Source: Phycisphaerales bacterium (GTDB lineage: Bacteria; Planctomycetota; Phycisphaerae; Phycisphaerales; SM1A02). Taken from it: DNA of 6,890 nt. The notes under the pieces were generated by a model. That model was not told where the DNA came from. It ran no database searches and saw nothing but the letters and a program-made list of their open reading frames with translations. The stretch is taken from assembly GCA_007127615.1 (NCBI GenBank), contig SKZB01000403.1:1-6890 (forward strand), given 5' to 3'. The position numbers were made by a program, and so were the translations under genes. Below, one piece after another: positions 1 to 6,542 of the stretch. The stretch's first letter is position 1. The number at the start of each line of letters is the position of its first letter.

Positions 1-1050
1 ATCGAGCGCTTCAACCAGGGCGCGATTGACCAGCACATTCTGGGTGATGCGAAGACTCTCCAGAATCGGCAGGCCCGCCGAAGTCAGTGTGCCCAGCGTG
101 CGCGTGAACCGCGCGACCGCCACGTCGCGGAGCAGGCGACCGGCGACCGGAATGCGCAGCTTCAGCAGATCCACGCGATACCGGTTGGCCGGGACGTTCA
201 CCCACGCGCGCCAGCCGATGAAGCCGACCACCAGTCCGATCAGCCCGTACAGCCAGTACGCCGCGATCATCTCGGAGGTCCAGAGGACCACTTCGGTCGG
301 CCAGGGCAGCGTGATCGCGCCGGTGCCTTCCGTCAGCGGGCCGATGAGGTTCGGAACCAGAACCGTCACGAGCACCACCGCGCTGGCGGCAATGAAGCCG
401 GCCACGATCATCGGGTAGAGCGTCGCGCCCATCACTTCGCGGCGAAGTTCGACCGAGCGTTCGAGCAGATCCGCCAACTGGTGCAGGACCGCGCTCATTT
501 CACCCGACGCATCCGCGGCCCGCAACATGCCCAGGACCATGTCGTCAAACGGCGGGCCGTACGACTTGGCCGCCTTATGCAGCGGGTCGCCCGCTTCGAC
601 GCGCTCGATCAGATGGTCGAGGATCTGCGGCATCGCCTTGCCGTGCGCCTGTTTACGCACGGTGCGCAGCGACGGCATGAGCGGCAAACCCGCTTCGATC
701 GCGGTGGCGAGCTCGCGGATGAAGTTCGACATTTCCGAACGGCTGAGCGAGCGGTGCCGTTGTGAATTCAAAACGCCGGCGCTGAACCGGCCGATGAGTG
801 AATCGATATCGAGCCTGGCGACGCTGTTCTGAGTCGTCGGACCCTTCGGCCCGGATGAAACTGACGCGGATCGCCGGCCGGCCGCGTGACCGTTCTTTCG
901 GGTTTCGCGCGCGTCGATCGGGTCGATGGTCAGCGCGGTTTCCCCCCGTCCCAGCAGTGCCTTGACCGCATCGGCGCGATCCGCCGCGCTGATGGTCCCA
1001 TTGCGGGATTCACCGGCGGTGGTCATACTTTGGTAGCGAAAGCTCGGCAT
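1..1050 (-). CDS. gspF: Type II secretion / type IV pilus inner-membrane platform protein, GspF/PilC family (C-terminus cut by window edge)
   Basis: This is the polytopic inner-membrane protein that forms the assembly platform and contacts the GspE-type ATPase during pseudopilus or pilus assembly. The visible 350 codons start at ATG 1050 (MPSFRYQSMT, the usual GspF/PilC opening) and run open to base 1. The family is usually about 400 residues, so roughly the last 50-70 residues, including the final membrane segment, are missing. The first T2SSF domain lies at about residues 103-225 (SRSEMSNFIRELATAIEAG, then AADASGE). Membrane segments are at about 211-233 and 261-284. The second domain begins near 311 with the typical ARFTRTLGTLTSAGLPILES. 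Residues 50-90 are a polar Gly/Ser/Arg/Lys linker, longer than usual. An in-frame stop lies upstream with no other ATG between, so the start is firm, although no good Shine-Dalgarno sequence is visible. The gene lies 118 bases downstream of gspE. The family call is firm; whether it serves secretion or pili cannot be decided here. Confidence 0.93.
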   Translation of the reverse strand, partial: MPSFRYQSMTTAGESRNGTISAADRADAVKALLGRGETALTIDPIDARETRKNGHAAGRRSASVSSGPKGPTTQNSVARLDIDSLIGRFSAGVLNSQRHRSLSRSEMSNFIRELATAIEAGLPLMPSLRTVRKQAHGKAMPQILDHLIERVEAGDPLHKAAKSYGPPFDDMVLGMLRAADASGEMSAVLHQLADLLERSVELRREVMGATLYPMIVAGFIAASAVVLVTVLVPNLIGPLTEGTGAITLPWPTEVVLWTSEMIAAYWLYGLIGLVVGFIGWRAWVNVPANRYRVDLLKLRIPVAGRLLRDVAVARFTRTLGTLTSAGLPILESLRITQNVLVNRALVEALD

Positions 1051-1168
1051 GTTGCGATCAGGTCCGTCGTGTATTCGGGATGAAAATCAGGGTGGCTCTC
1101 ATGGACTTCGGTTCATCGGGCACGCTTCGTGCGGACCGTCATGTGGGTCATCATATGGATCACGTGGC

Positions 1169-2863
1169 TCACGCGGTAAAGTCCTCGGCGTCCTGCGTGG
1201 CTCGCAGCACTTCGTCAATGGTGGTCGATCCTTCCAGGGCCTTGGTGATGCCGTCCTCGCGCATGGTTTTGAAATTGTCGCCGAGAAGGGTGACCAGTTC
1301 CGGGACCGGACGATTGTCCGAAATCGCGCGGCGCAGGGTCGCGTTGATCGTCACCAGTTCGAAGAAGCCCATTCGACCGTAGGTCCCGGTCTGATTGCAT
1401 TCCTCGCAGCCCGCGCCGATCCACTCCTTGCCGTCAAACTGCTCCAACTCTTCGGGCCGGAGCCGATGCGAGATATCCTCTCGGATCGGTCGCTGTTCGC
1501 GGCAGTGGGGGCAGATGCGCCGGCCGAGCCGCTGCGCCAGTAGACCTTCGAGCACCGAAGCGGCGAGGAACGGCTCGACGCCCATGTCGATCAGGCGGCC
1601 GATCGAACTGATCGCGTCGTTCGTGTGCAGGGTCGAGAAGATCAGGTGGCCGGTCAACGCGGAACGGATGGCGATGTCCGCCGTTTCCGAGTCACGGATT
1701 TCGCCGACGAAGATCACGTCCGGGTCCTGACGCAGGATGTGACGGAGTCCCGTGGCGAACGTCAGGCCGCGCTTGGGATTGACCGGGATCTGATTGATGC
1801 CGGTGAGCTCGTACTCAACCGGATCCTCGATGGTGATGATCTTCTTGCGCGGGTCGTAGAGTTTCGACAGCGCCGCGTAGAGCGTGGTCGTCTTACCCGA
1901 ACCGGTCGGACCGGTCACCAGCACCATGCCGTGGGGCTTGGCGATCAGGCGGTCCATCTGGTCGCGGTGCGCTTCCTTCATGCCGAGCGAGACCAGGTCA
2001 AGCGGCAATTGGCTCTTGTCCAGAATACGCATGACGACCGACTCACCGTACAGCGTCGGTACGGTCGAGACACGAATATCGACCTTGCGGCCTTCAAAGC
2101 GCAGGGCGATGTGCCCGTCCTGCGGCACGTAGCGTTCGGCGATGTTCATGCCGCTCATGATCTTGATGCGGCCGATGATCGCGGCCTGCAGGTGTTTCGG
2201 CGGCTGGGGCTGATCGATCAGCATGCCGTCGATGCGGTATTTGACCTTCAGTTCGCTTTCGAAGGGTTCGACGTGAATGTCGGACGTCCGCGACTGGATC
2301 GCTTCGAGGATGAGCAGGTTGACGAGGTTGATCAGCGTCGGCTGCTCCGCCATGCGGTGCAGATCGTCGGCCTCAACCGCGTCGAAGTTGTGTTCGACAT
2401 CGCTGCCGGAGTCGCTGTCGTCGTCCGCGAGCGATTCGGCGATGCGTTCGGCGGTGGTGCCGTAGCATTCCCGCATCAGTTCGGAGAAAAGCTTCTTGTT
2501 CATCCCGACACGGGTGACGGGTTTGCCCACGAGCGTGGCGACCTCATCGGCGGAGGCAACGTCCAGCGGGTTGAGCATCGCCATCATGAGGCGTTTGCCT
2601 TCCGTGCGCAGGGGCACGACGCGCAGTCGAACGGCCAGATCGGCGCTGAGCAGCCCGATTGAATCCTCTTCCGCTTTGGTCGGCTGCGTCAGCCAGTCGA
2701 TCCCGAGCAGTTCGCACTTTTCGCGCAGCGCCGCCTCGTCGTCCACGGACTTTTCCGGCTTGGCGACTTCCGCCGAGAGATCGGTCGGGGCGGGTTGCCC
2801 GTTCTGGTTCATTTCGGCCTGGACCTGATTGTCGAAAGATGATGCCGTCGGGAGTTCGGACAT
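1169..2863 (-). CDS. gspE: GspE/PilB-family secretion or pilus assembly ATPase
   Basis: This cytoplasmic hexameric ATPase powers pseudopilus or pilus extension through the GspF/PilC platform encoded just downstream. The 564 residues are complete. An N-terminal T2SSE_N/MshEN-like domain occupies about 40-140. An acidic Asp/Ser-rich linker follows (about 145-168), then the N2 region with SDIHVEP (194-200) and KYRIDG (208-213). The catalytic domain shows Walker A GPTGSGKT (318-325), the Asp box TIEDPVEYEL (344-353), Walker B VIFVGE (383-388) and the His box GHLIFSTLHTND (405-416). Four cysteines form the family zinc site: CPHC (451-454) and CEEC (486-489). All catalytic motifs are intact. Length near 565 resembles PilB more than short T2SS GspE proteins, so PilB/MshE type is the alternative name. 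The start at 2863 has only a weak GAAAG-like ribosome site seven bases upstream. A terminator-like hairpin lies between it and the preceding gene, so it may have its own promoter, though none is obvious. Confidence 0.96.
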   Translation of the reverse strand: MSELPTASSFDNQVQAEMNQNGQPAPTDLSAEVAKPEKSVDDEAALREKCELLGIDWLTQPTKAEEDSIGLLSADLAVRLRVVPLRTEGKRLMMAMLNPLDVASADEVATLVGKPVTRVGMNKKLFSELMRECYGTTAERIAESLADDDSDSGSDVEHNFDAVEADDLHRMAEQPTLINLVNLLILEAIQSRTSDIHVEPFESELKVKYRIDGMLIDQPQPPKHLQAAIIGRIKIMSGMNIAERYVPQDGHIALRFEGRKVDIRVSTVPTLYGESVVMRILDKSQLPLDLVSLGMKEAHRDQMDRLIAKPHGMVLVTGPTGSGKTTTLYAALSKLYDPRKKIITIEDPVEYELTGINQIPVNPKRGLTFATGLRHILRQDPDVIFVGEIRDSETADIAIRSALTGHLIFSTLHTNDAISSIGRLIDMGVEPFLAASVLEGLLAQRLGRRICPHCREQRPIREDISHRLRPEELEQFDGKEWIGAGCEECNQTGTYGRMGFFELVTINATLRRAISDNRPVPELVTLLGDNFKTMREDGITKALEGSTTIDEVLRATQDAEDFTA

Positions 2864-2903
2864 ACGCTGCTTTCGTTCGGTTCGAGTCTTCGCGGATCAT
2901 GCA

Positions 2904-2923
2904 CTCCGCACGCAGAGGCGGAG
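2904..2923. repeat. Short inverted repeat (6-bp arms) upstream of gspE
   Basis: CTCCGC (2904-2909) and GCGGAG (2918-2923) are perfect inverted arms around an 8-base loop. The element lies 40 bases before the gspE start and directly after the T-run of the stronger hairpin. It could be a leader structure of gspE or a protein-binding site. In DNA this GC-rich it could also be chance. Confidence 0.35.
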
Positions 2924-2926
2924 ACG

Positions 2927-2964
2927 AAAAGCGACCGGTCTCCGTGGTTTCAGGAGGCCGGTCG
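2927..2964 (-). terminator. Candidate intrinsic terminator after the exported-protein gene
   Basis: On the minus strand the sequence 12 bases past the stop codon at 2977 folds into a 12-bp stem with one mismatch. The arms are CGACCGGCCTCC and GGAGACCGGTCG, around a 9-base loop (2932-2964). A single C and then TTTT (2930-2927) follow. The stem is strong, but the T-run is short and is followed by mixed sequence, so termination may be partial. It separates the exported-protein gene from gspE. Confidence 0.55.
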
Positions 2965-2976
2965 GAAGTGGGTGAA

Positions 2977-4227
2977 TCAGCGGCCGCCTCCCCGGGTGGG
3001 GCGCTGCGGTCGGGTGCTGTCCGCTCCGCGACGGGAGGGGGCGGCTTCCCCGACAACACTGCGGGCGGCGGGAATCTGCTGCAGCTGCTCCGGCGTCAGC
3101 GTATCGGTCAGCAGATTGAGATAATGGCGGCCTCGCTCGTTTCGGCTGGACAGAATTTCGTTCGCCGGATCGGTCATGCGGTCGATCCGTTCGCCCTGCT
3201 GTCGCGCCTGAACGACATCCACCTGATTCTTCATCAGACGCGGCTCGGCGCTCCGGCTCGTCTCAAGCAGCTGCCGGTTGAACCCGCGCAGCTCTTCGTG
3301 CCACGATGCCTGGGCATCGCTCAGCGTTTCGCGGACATCGTTGTCCAGATCATCCAGATTCAGCGCCTGTCGAAGCATGCGCGTGACCGGCATCGGCCGG
3401 TAGATCCGCGGGTACCCCTGCTCCAGGGCGCGGGAGCGGAAATCCTCGCCGAGGTCCGAAGGCAGCGCCTCGGCAATCCGATCGCGGAATGTGTCAGTGA
3501 CATTTCGCACCTCCACCCGCCGGTCGATTTCGCGCTTCAGCAGCTCCGCATCCGTGCTGCGATCCTGCTGACGGATGGAAGCGAACGCCTTGTTCTGCAG
3601 TTCGCGGGAGACTTCCTGACGACGCTGCAGAGCTTCGTGCAGTTCGTTTTCATACCGCGTCAGGATCGGCTGCAGATCTTCGCGGACCCGATCACTCAGG
3701 CGAAGCTCGTTGATGATATTGAACAGATTGACACTCTCCCCGGCGAGTCGGCCCCGGTGCAGATTCTTCTCGCGGTAGATCATGCGCTGGAAGGACGGCC
3801 ACTGTTCGAGCTGCGAACTGTTCAGAATGACCTGCACATTCTGCTCGAACTGCTCCTTGATGCGCGTCTTTTCCTGCCGCCAGTTCTCGAACGGTCTCAG
3901 AATCAGATCCATGATCTCGCTCTCATCGGCATTCTGCAGATCGTCCCGGAGGTTGCCCAGTCGCTGCTGAACCTCCATCCAGCCGGCGTCAAACTCAGCG
4001 CGATAATCCTCGTACAGCGATTCGAGAATCATCCGCTGTCCGTCGTCCAGGTCGAGCCCCTGGGCAAAGAGAACCATGTCGCGGTTGAGATAGTCGTGCT
4101 GCATCAGTTCGGCGAAGCCGGCGGCCTCGCCCATCTGTGCGCCGGCGGTTCCCGCCATCGCCGCCGCGGCCGCGAGGCCGAGACCGGCGGCGGCGTACTT
4201 CATCCTGTTCCAGGTTGCCTTGATCAT
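2977..4227 (-). CDS. Exported helix-rich protein with three LTxxQ-like modules, function unknown
   Basis: I do not recognise a named family. The 416-residue product begins with a signal peptide: basic MIKATWNRMK, an Ala-rich core (11-25) and a likely cut after AGTAGA, giving mature Gln31. The rest is charged and helical. Three modules recur at nearly constant spacing. Each opens with an LxLxD helix (residues 58-62, 175-179, 289-293), with further hydrophobic positions at equal offsets. Each closes with an LTPEQL-like turn (135-140 LNSSQL, 255-259 LPSDL, 377-382 LTPEQL). This recalls the LTxxQ motif of Spy/CpxP-type periplasmic proteins, but the protein is much longer. The C-terminal 20 or so residues are rich in Arg, Pro and Gly. 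ATG 4227 was chosen because GAGGAG lies ten bases upstream. The longer ORF start at 4287 would put about 20 residues before the signal peptide. Its position before gspE suggests an envelope role, but that is inference. Confidence 0.85.
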   Translation of the reverse strand: MIKATWNRMKYAAAGLGLAAAAAMAGTAGAQMGEAAGFAELMQHDYLNRDMVLFAQGLDLDDGQRMILESLYEDYRAEFDAGWMEVQQRLGNLRDDLQNADESEIMDLILRPFENWRQEKTRIKEQFEQNVQVILNSSQLEQWPSFQRMIYREKNLHRGRLAGESVNLFNIINELRLSDRVREDLQPILTRYENELHEALQRRQEVSRELQNKAFASIRQQDRSTDAELLKREIDRRVEVRNVTDTFRDRIAEALPSDLGEDFRSRALEQGYPRIYRPMPVTRMLRQALNLDDLDNDVRETLSDAQASWHEELRGFNRQLLETSRSAEPRLMKNQVDVVQARQQGERIDRMTDPANEILSSRNERGRHYLNLLTDTLTPEQLQQIPAARSVVGEAAPSRRGADSTRPQRPTRGGGR

Positions 4228-4237
4228 GTTGAACTTA

Positions 4238-4243
4238 CTCCTC
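4238..4243 (-). promoter_or_regulatory. Shine-Dalgarno site that sets the start of the exported-protein gene
   Basis: GAGGAG on the minus strand, ten bases before ATG 4227. It supports this start over the longer reading frame from 4287 and over the internal ATG at 4203, which would also leave a plausible signal peptide. Confidence 0.7.
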
Positions 4244-4583
4244 AGTGTCAGTATCCAAAAGGTCATTCGTGTTTCAGTCCCGAACATTGACGACGATCAT
4301 CCGCGGTCGTGTCTCCGAATCGATCCGGGGAAACCCGGTCACGGGCCGACGGGCCGGTTCGGTTGGTCGGGATGTCCAATCCAACGCACGATCCGGCAAC
4401 TTATGGCAGCGATTTCCCACAATTCACCGTGCTTTCGGCGCCGCCAGAGCGCTATCGGTCATTCGACCCCCGGGATGAGGAGAAAGGTGCGCCCTCGCCG
4501 AGATCCGGTTCCGGGAATATCCGCTTTCCACCGTCGGATAAGCGGTGCGCAGGCGGACGACGGTACGGAAGGCCTCCCGACGC
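4244..4583. other. Non-coding stretch between the CoA-transferase gene and the exported-protein gene
   Basis: No convincing gene is visible on either strand. Open frames crossing it have no family-like sequence and are antisense extensions of neighbours. No remnant of a CoA-transferase subunit B can be read here. It holds an inverted repeat near the CoA-transferase stop (listed separately) and a small hairpin at 4325-4338, CCGGG-GAAA-CCCGG, which read on the plus strand has a GNRA-type loop. It should contain the promoter for the exported-protein gene, but I find no clear -35/-10 pair. Confidence 0.6.
4526..4570. repeat. Inverted repeat just downstream of the CoA-transferase gene
   Basis: TTCCACCGTCG (4526-4536) pairs with CGACGGTACGGAA (4558-4570): 7 bp are perfect, then a 2-base bulge, then 4 more bp. 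The loop is 21 bases. It begins 13 bases past the CoA-transferase stop, the usual place for a terminator, but no T-run follows on the minus strand. It may be an RNA 3'-end structure or chance. Confidence 0.35.
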
Positions 4584-5285
4584 TCAACTTCGTTCGGTCA
4601 CTGTTCGTTGTTCGATTCGTTTCTCGCTCACGGTCCGGACGACGCGATCGACAAAAATGCCGGGTGTATGTATTTTGTCAGGGTCAAGGGAGCCGGTCTC
4701 GACGATCTCCTCGACCTCCGCGAGGCAGACCCGGCCGCTGGTGGCAACGAGCGGGTTGAAGTTCCGCGCGGTCTTCCGGTAAATCAGGTTGCCCGACCGG
4801 TCGGCCTTCCATGCCTTGACGAGGGCGAGATCGGCGACGATCCCGCGTTCGAGAACGTATTCAACTCCGTCGAATTCCTTGGTTTCCTTGCCTTCCGCGA
4901 CTCGGGTACCGAATCCGGTCCGCGTATAGAAGCCCGGGATGCCCGCCCCGCCGGCCCGGAGCCGCTCCGCGAGGGTACCCTGGGGCGTGAACTCGATCTC
5001 GAGCTCATCGTTCATGAATTGACGTTCAAATTCCGCGTTCTCACCGACATAACTCGAGATCATCTTGCGAACCTGCCGGGTTTGAAGCAATAGCCCGAGC
5101 CCCCAGTCATCGACGCCGGCGTTGTTCGAGACGATCGTGAGATCCTTCACGCCGGAATCGCGCAGCGCGATGATCAGTTGCTCCGGGATGCCGCAGAGCC
5201 CGAAACCGCCCGCGGCGATGGTCATGCCATCCTTTAACCGGCCGTCGAGCGCATCGCGTGCCGCGCTGTACACCTTGTCGATCAT
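4584..5285 (-). CDS. scoA: 3-oxoacid (succinyl-CoA type) CoA-transferase subunit A
   Basis: Subunit A of a family I CoA-transferase pairs with subunit B to move CoA between an acyl-CoA (commonly succinyl-CoA) and a 3-oxoacid such as acetoacetate, in ketone-body or short-chain acid use. The 233 residues match the usual length and are complete. Visible signatures are the GGFGLCGIPEQL loop (26-37), the SNNAG motif (53-57), GGAGIPGFYTRTGFGT (112-127) and KTARNFNPLVATSG (171-184), then an AEVEEIVE segment (189-196). The catalytic glutamate of this family lies in subunit B, so this chain alone should not be active. Subunit B normally follows directly, yet a non-coding stretch and an unrelated gene follow here. 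ATG 5285 is supported by GAGGGA eight bases upstream; the longer frame from 5405 would overlap the divergent gene. Substrate cannot be fixed from sequence; ScoA/LpsI-like is the closest recognisable type. Confidence 0.92.
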   Translation of the reverse strand: MIDKVYSAARDALDGRLKDGMTIAAGGFGLCGIPEQLIIALRDSGVKDLTIVSNNAGVDDWGLGLLLQTRQVRKMISSYVGENAEFERQFMNDELEIEFTPQGTLAERLRAGGAGIPGFYTRTGFGTRVAEGKETKEFDGVEYVLERGIVADLALVKAWKADRSGNLIYRKTARNFNPLVATSGRVCLAEVEEIVETGSLDPDKIHTPGIFVDRVVRTVSEKRIEQRTVTERS

Positions 5286-5305
5286 GATTCGCGTCCCTCT
5301 ACAAT
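5275..5305 (+). promoter_or_regulatory. Possible sigma70-like promoter for the zinc-ribbon/SRPBCC gene pair
   Basis: TTGTCG (5275-5280) and TACAAT (5300-5305) are separated by 19 bases. The -10 matches consensus at five of six bases and the -35 at four of six; spacing is slightly long. Transcription would start close to the ribosome site at 5313, giving a very short leader. The element would overlap the start of the divergent CoA-transferase gene. This is weak evidence. Confidence 0.3.
5294..5299 (-). promoter_or_regulatory. Shine-Dalgarno site for the CoA-transferase subunit A gene
   Basis: GAGGGA on the minus strand, eight bases before ATG 5285. It decides this start against the upstream in-frame codons, which lie inside the divergent gene. 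Confidence 0.65.
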
Positions 5306-5312
5306 CGGATTC

Positions 5313-5316
5313 GGAG
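5313..5316 (+). promoter_or_regulatory. Shine-Dalgarno site for the zinc-ribbon/SRPBCC membrane gene
   Basis: GGAG six bases before ATG 5323. It favours this start over ATG codons further upstream at 5122-5290, which lie within the opposite-strand CoA-transferase gene. Confidence 0.55.
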
Positions 5317-5322
5317 TCCATC

Positions 5323-6540
5323 ATGATCCGCCAATCCGCCGCGCTTGGCAAGCGTGCGCCGGGATCGGTTCCGGACCGCTTCGCCCCCCCGGCCGAGCCC
5401 GCCATCGAAATTCGATACGATTGGTGCGTGTCCGGGCTGCCGCCGACTCAATCCGATCAACTGCTGCCACGGGATATCGCGCCGGCGCGGTGCCTCGACT
5501 GCTACTACGTCCTGGAAGGCCTTGAAGAATTGCGCTGCCCCGAGTGCGGCCGCTCGTTTGATCTGTACGATGCCGGCACGTTCACGCGCAAGCCGCCGTA
5601 TGTGTGGTGGAAGCTCTGGTTGCCGGGACTGGTTCAGGCGATGATCTTCGGGGTGGTGTCCATGGCGATCATGGCCCTGCTCGGCCAATGGGGGTGGGCG
5701 CTGTGGGTCGGCGTGCCACTGGCGGCCGGTTGTCTGCTCGGTTACCGATTCCGGGCCGCGTGGATTCTCTTTCCCGCGCTGGTGATGACCGTGCTCACCG
5801 GTCTGATTTTGAGCGCAATCGTTCTCCACCTGGCGGGTCTCTACTGCGGGCTCATCCTGGGCGGGATCTTCCTCAGCCCGATCGTCGCCGGCGCAATTGC
5901 GGGGGTGATTCTGCGCCTGATCCTGAAAGCGCGCGGGTATGAACAATCCGCCTACCTGCCTTCGCTCATACTCTTCGCGCTGCTGCTGGTTGGTGCCGTC
6001 ATTGAAGATCGATTCGGCGCGACTCCGCCGCGGGAATCGGTTTCGACCACGCGCATCATCCACGCTCCGATCGAGACCGCGTGGGAGAGCATCATGTTCT
6101 ACGAAGAGCTCACCCACGATCCGCCGTGGATTCTCCGTATCGGCCTCGCCCACCCGCTTCGAACCTACGGTTCGTCGGCGAGCGTCGGCGATGAAAAAGT
6201 CTGCATCTACAACAAGGGACGCCTCACCAAGCGCATCGCCGAGGTCGAAGCGCCCCATCTCCTGGCGTTCACGATCACCGAGCAGTCGATCGGCTACGAG
6301 CGCGATGTCCATCTCACCGGCGGCAGTTTCCGCTTCGAAGCGGTGGATGAAAAGACCACCCGCGTCACGCTGATGACGGAGTACGAACCGCTGCTCGGCC
6401 CGCGTTTCGCCTGGCGCTGGGGCGAACACTACGCCGTGCGCACGCTGCACGAGCACGTACTCGAAGGCATGGCCCGCGAGGCGGAGCCGGGTCGAGCCGA
6501 TTCGGCCGCCGTGCATCCCGCGCGCTGGGAGGGCCGCTGA
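5323..6540 (+). CDS. Zinc-ribbon membrane protein with C-terminal SRPBCC (START-like) domain
   Basis: The 405-residue protein has three parts. A zinc ribbon with CLDC (57-60) and CPEC (72-75) is followed by GRSFDLYDAGTF, a ribbon style common in planctomycete membrane proteins. A hydrophobic region of about five or six membrane helices spans roughly 99-226. An SRPBCC-type domain follows (about 238-385), with an opening STTRIIHAPIETAWE, a central ITKR/AEVEAP-like strand pattern, GGSFRF (333-338) and a closing helix TLHEHVLEGM. SRPBCC folds make a deep pocket for hydrophobic ligands, and here one would be tethered to the membrane. Cytoplasmic placement of both ends is likely but unproven. The N-terminal 50 residues are low in recognisable features, so a slightly later start is possible. 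The gene ends two bases before another SRPBCC gene, implying one transcript and a shared task. Its biological role and ligand are unknown. Confidence 0.85.
   Translation: MIRQSAALGKRAPGSVPDRFAPPAEPAIEIRYDWCVSGLPPTQSDQLLPRDIAPARCLDCYYVLEGLEELRCPECGRSFDLYDAGTFTRKPPYVWWKLWLPGLVQAMIFGVVSMAIMALLGQWGWALWVGVPLAAGCLLGYRFRAAWILFPALVMTVLTGLILSAIVLHLAGLYCGLILGGIFLSPIVAGAIAGVILRLILKARGYEQSAYLPSLILFALLLVGAVIEDRFGATPPRESVSTTRIIHAPIETAWESIMFYEELTHDPPWILRIGLAHPLRTYGSSASVGDEKVCIYNKGRLTKRIAEVEAPHLLAFTITEQSIGYERDVHLTGGSFRFEAVDEKTTRVTLMTEYEPLLGPRFAWRWGEHYAVRTLHEHVLEGMAREAEPGRADSAAVHPARWEGR
6527..6533 (+). promoter_or_regulatory. Shine-Dalgarno site for the second SRPBCC gene
   Basis: GGGAGGG inside the last codons of the preceding gene, nine bases before ATG 6543. 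It fixes the start and suggests translation follows on from the upstream gene. Confidence 0.65.
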
Positions 6541-6542
6541 TC

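Noticed and set aside
1625..2662. A 345-codon plus-strand frame inside gspE
   Set aside because: It lies wholly opposite conserved ATPase motifs (Walker A, Walker B, His box) and has an Arg/Asp/Val-rich composition typical of antisense reading.
4228..4287. A longer start (4287) for the exported protein
   Set aside because: It would place about 20 extra residues before the signal peptide and has no better ribosome site; GAGGAG precedes ATG 4227.
2659..4290. A 543-codon open frame on the plus strand opposite the exported protein and the 5' part of gspE
   Set aside because: It crosses two well-supported minus-strand genes and the gap between them, and shows no domain-like sequence. Long antisense frames are expected in GC-rich coding DNA.
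4244..4583. A decayed CoA-transferase subunit B gene
   Set aside because: Reading the minus strand by eye gave no subunit B-like segment, such as a Gly-rich N-terminal GIGIPT stretch.
4220..4782. Overlapping plus-strand frames across the non-coding stretch and the 3' end of the CoA-transferase gene
   Set aside because: Composition is Arg/Ser/Pro-rich without family features, and the frames run into the antisense of a conserved gene.
5299..6516. A 405-codon minus-strand frame opposite the zinc-ribbon/SRPBCC gene
   Set aside because: The plus strand encodes clear cysteine motifs, membrane helices and an SRPBCC pattern with a good ribosome site. The minus frame is Arg/Gln/Asp/His-rich with no recognisable domain.
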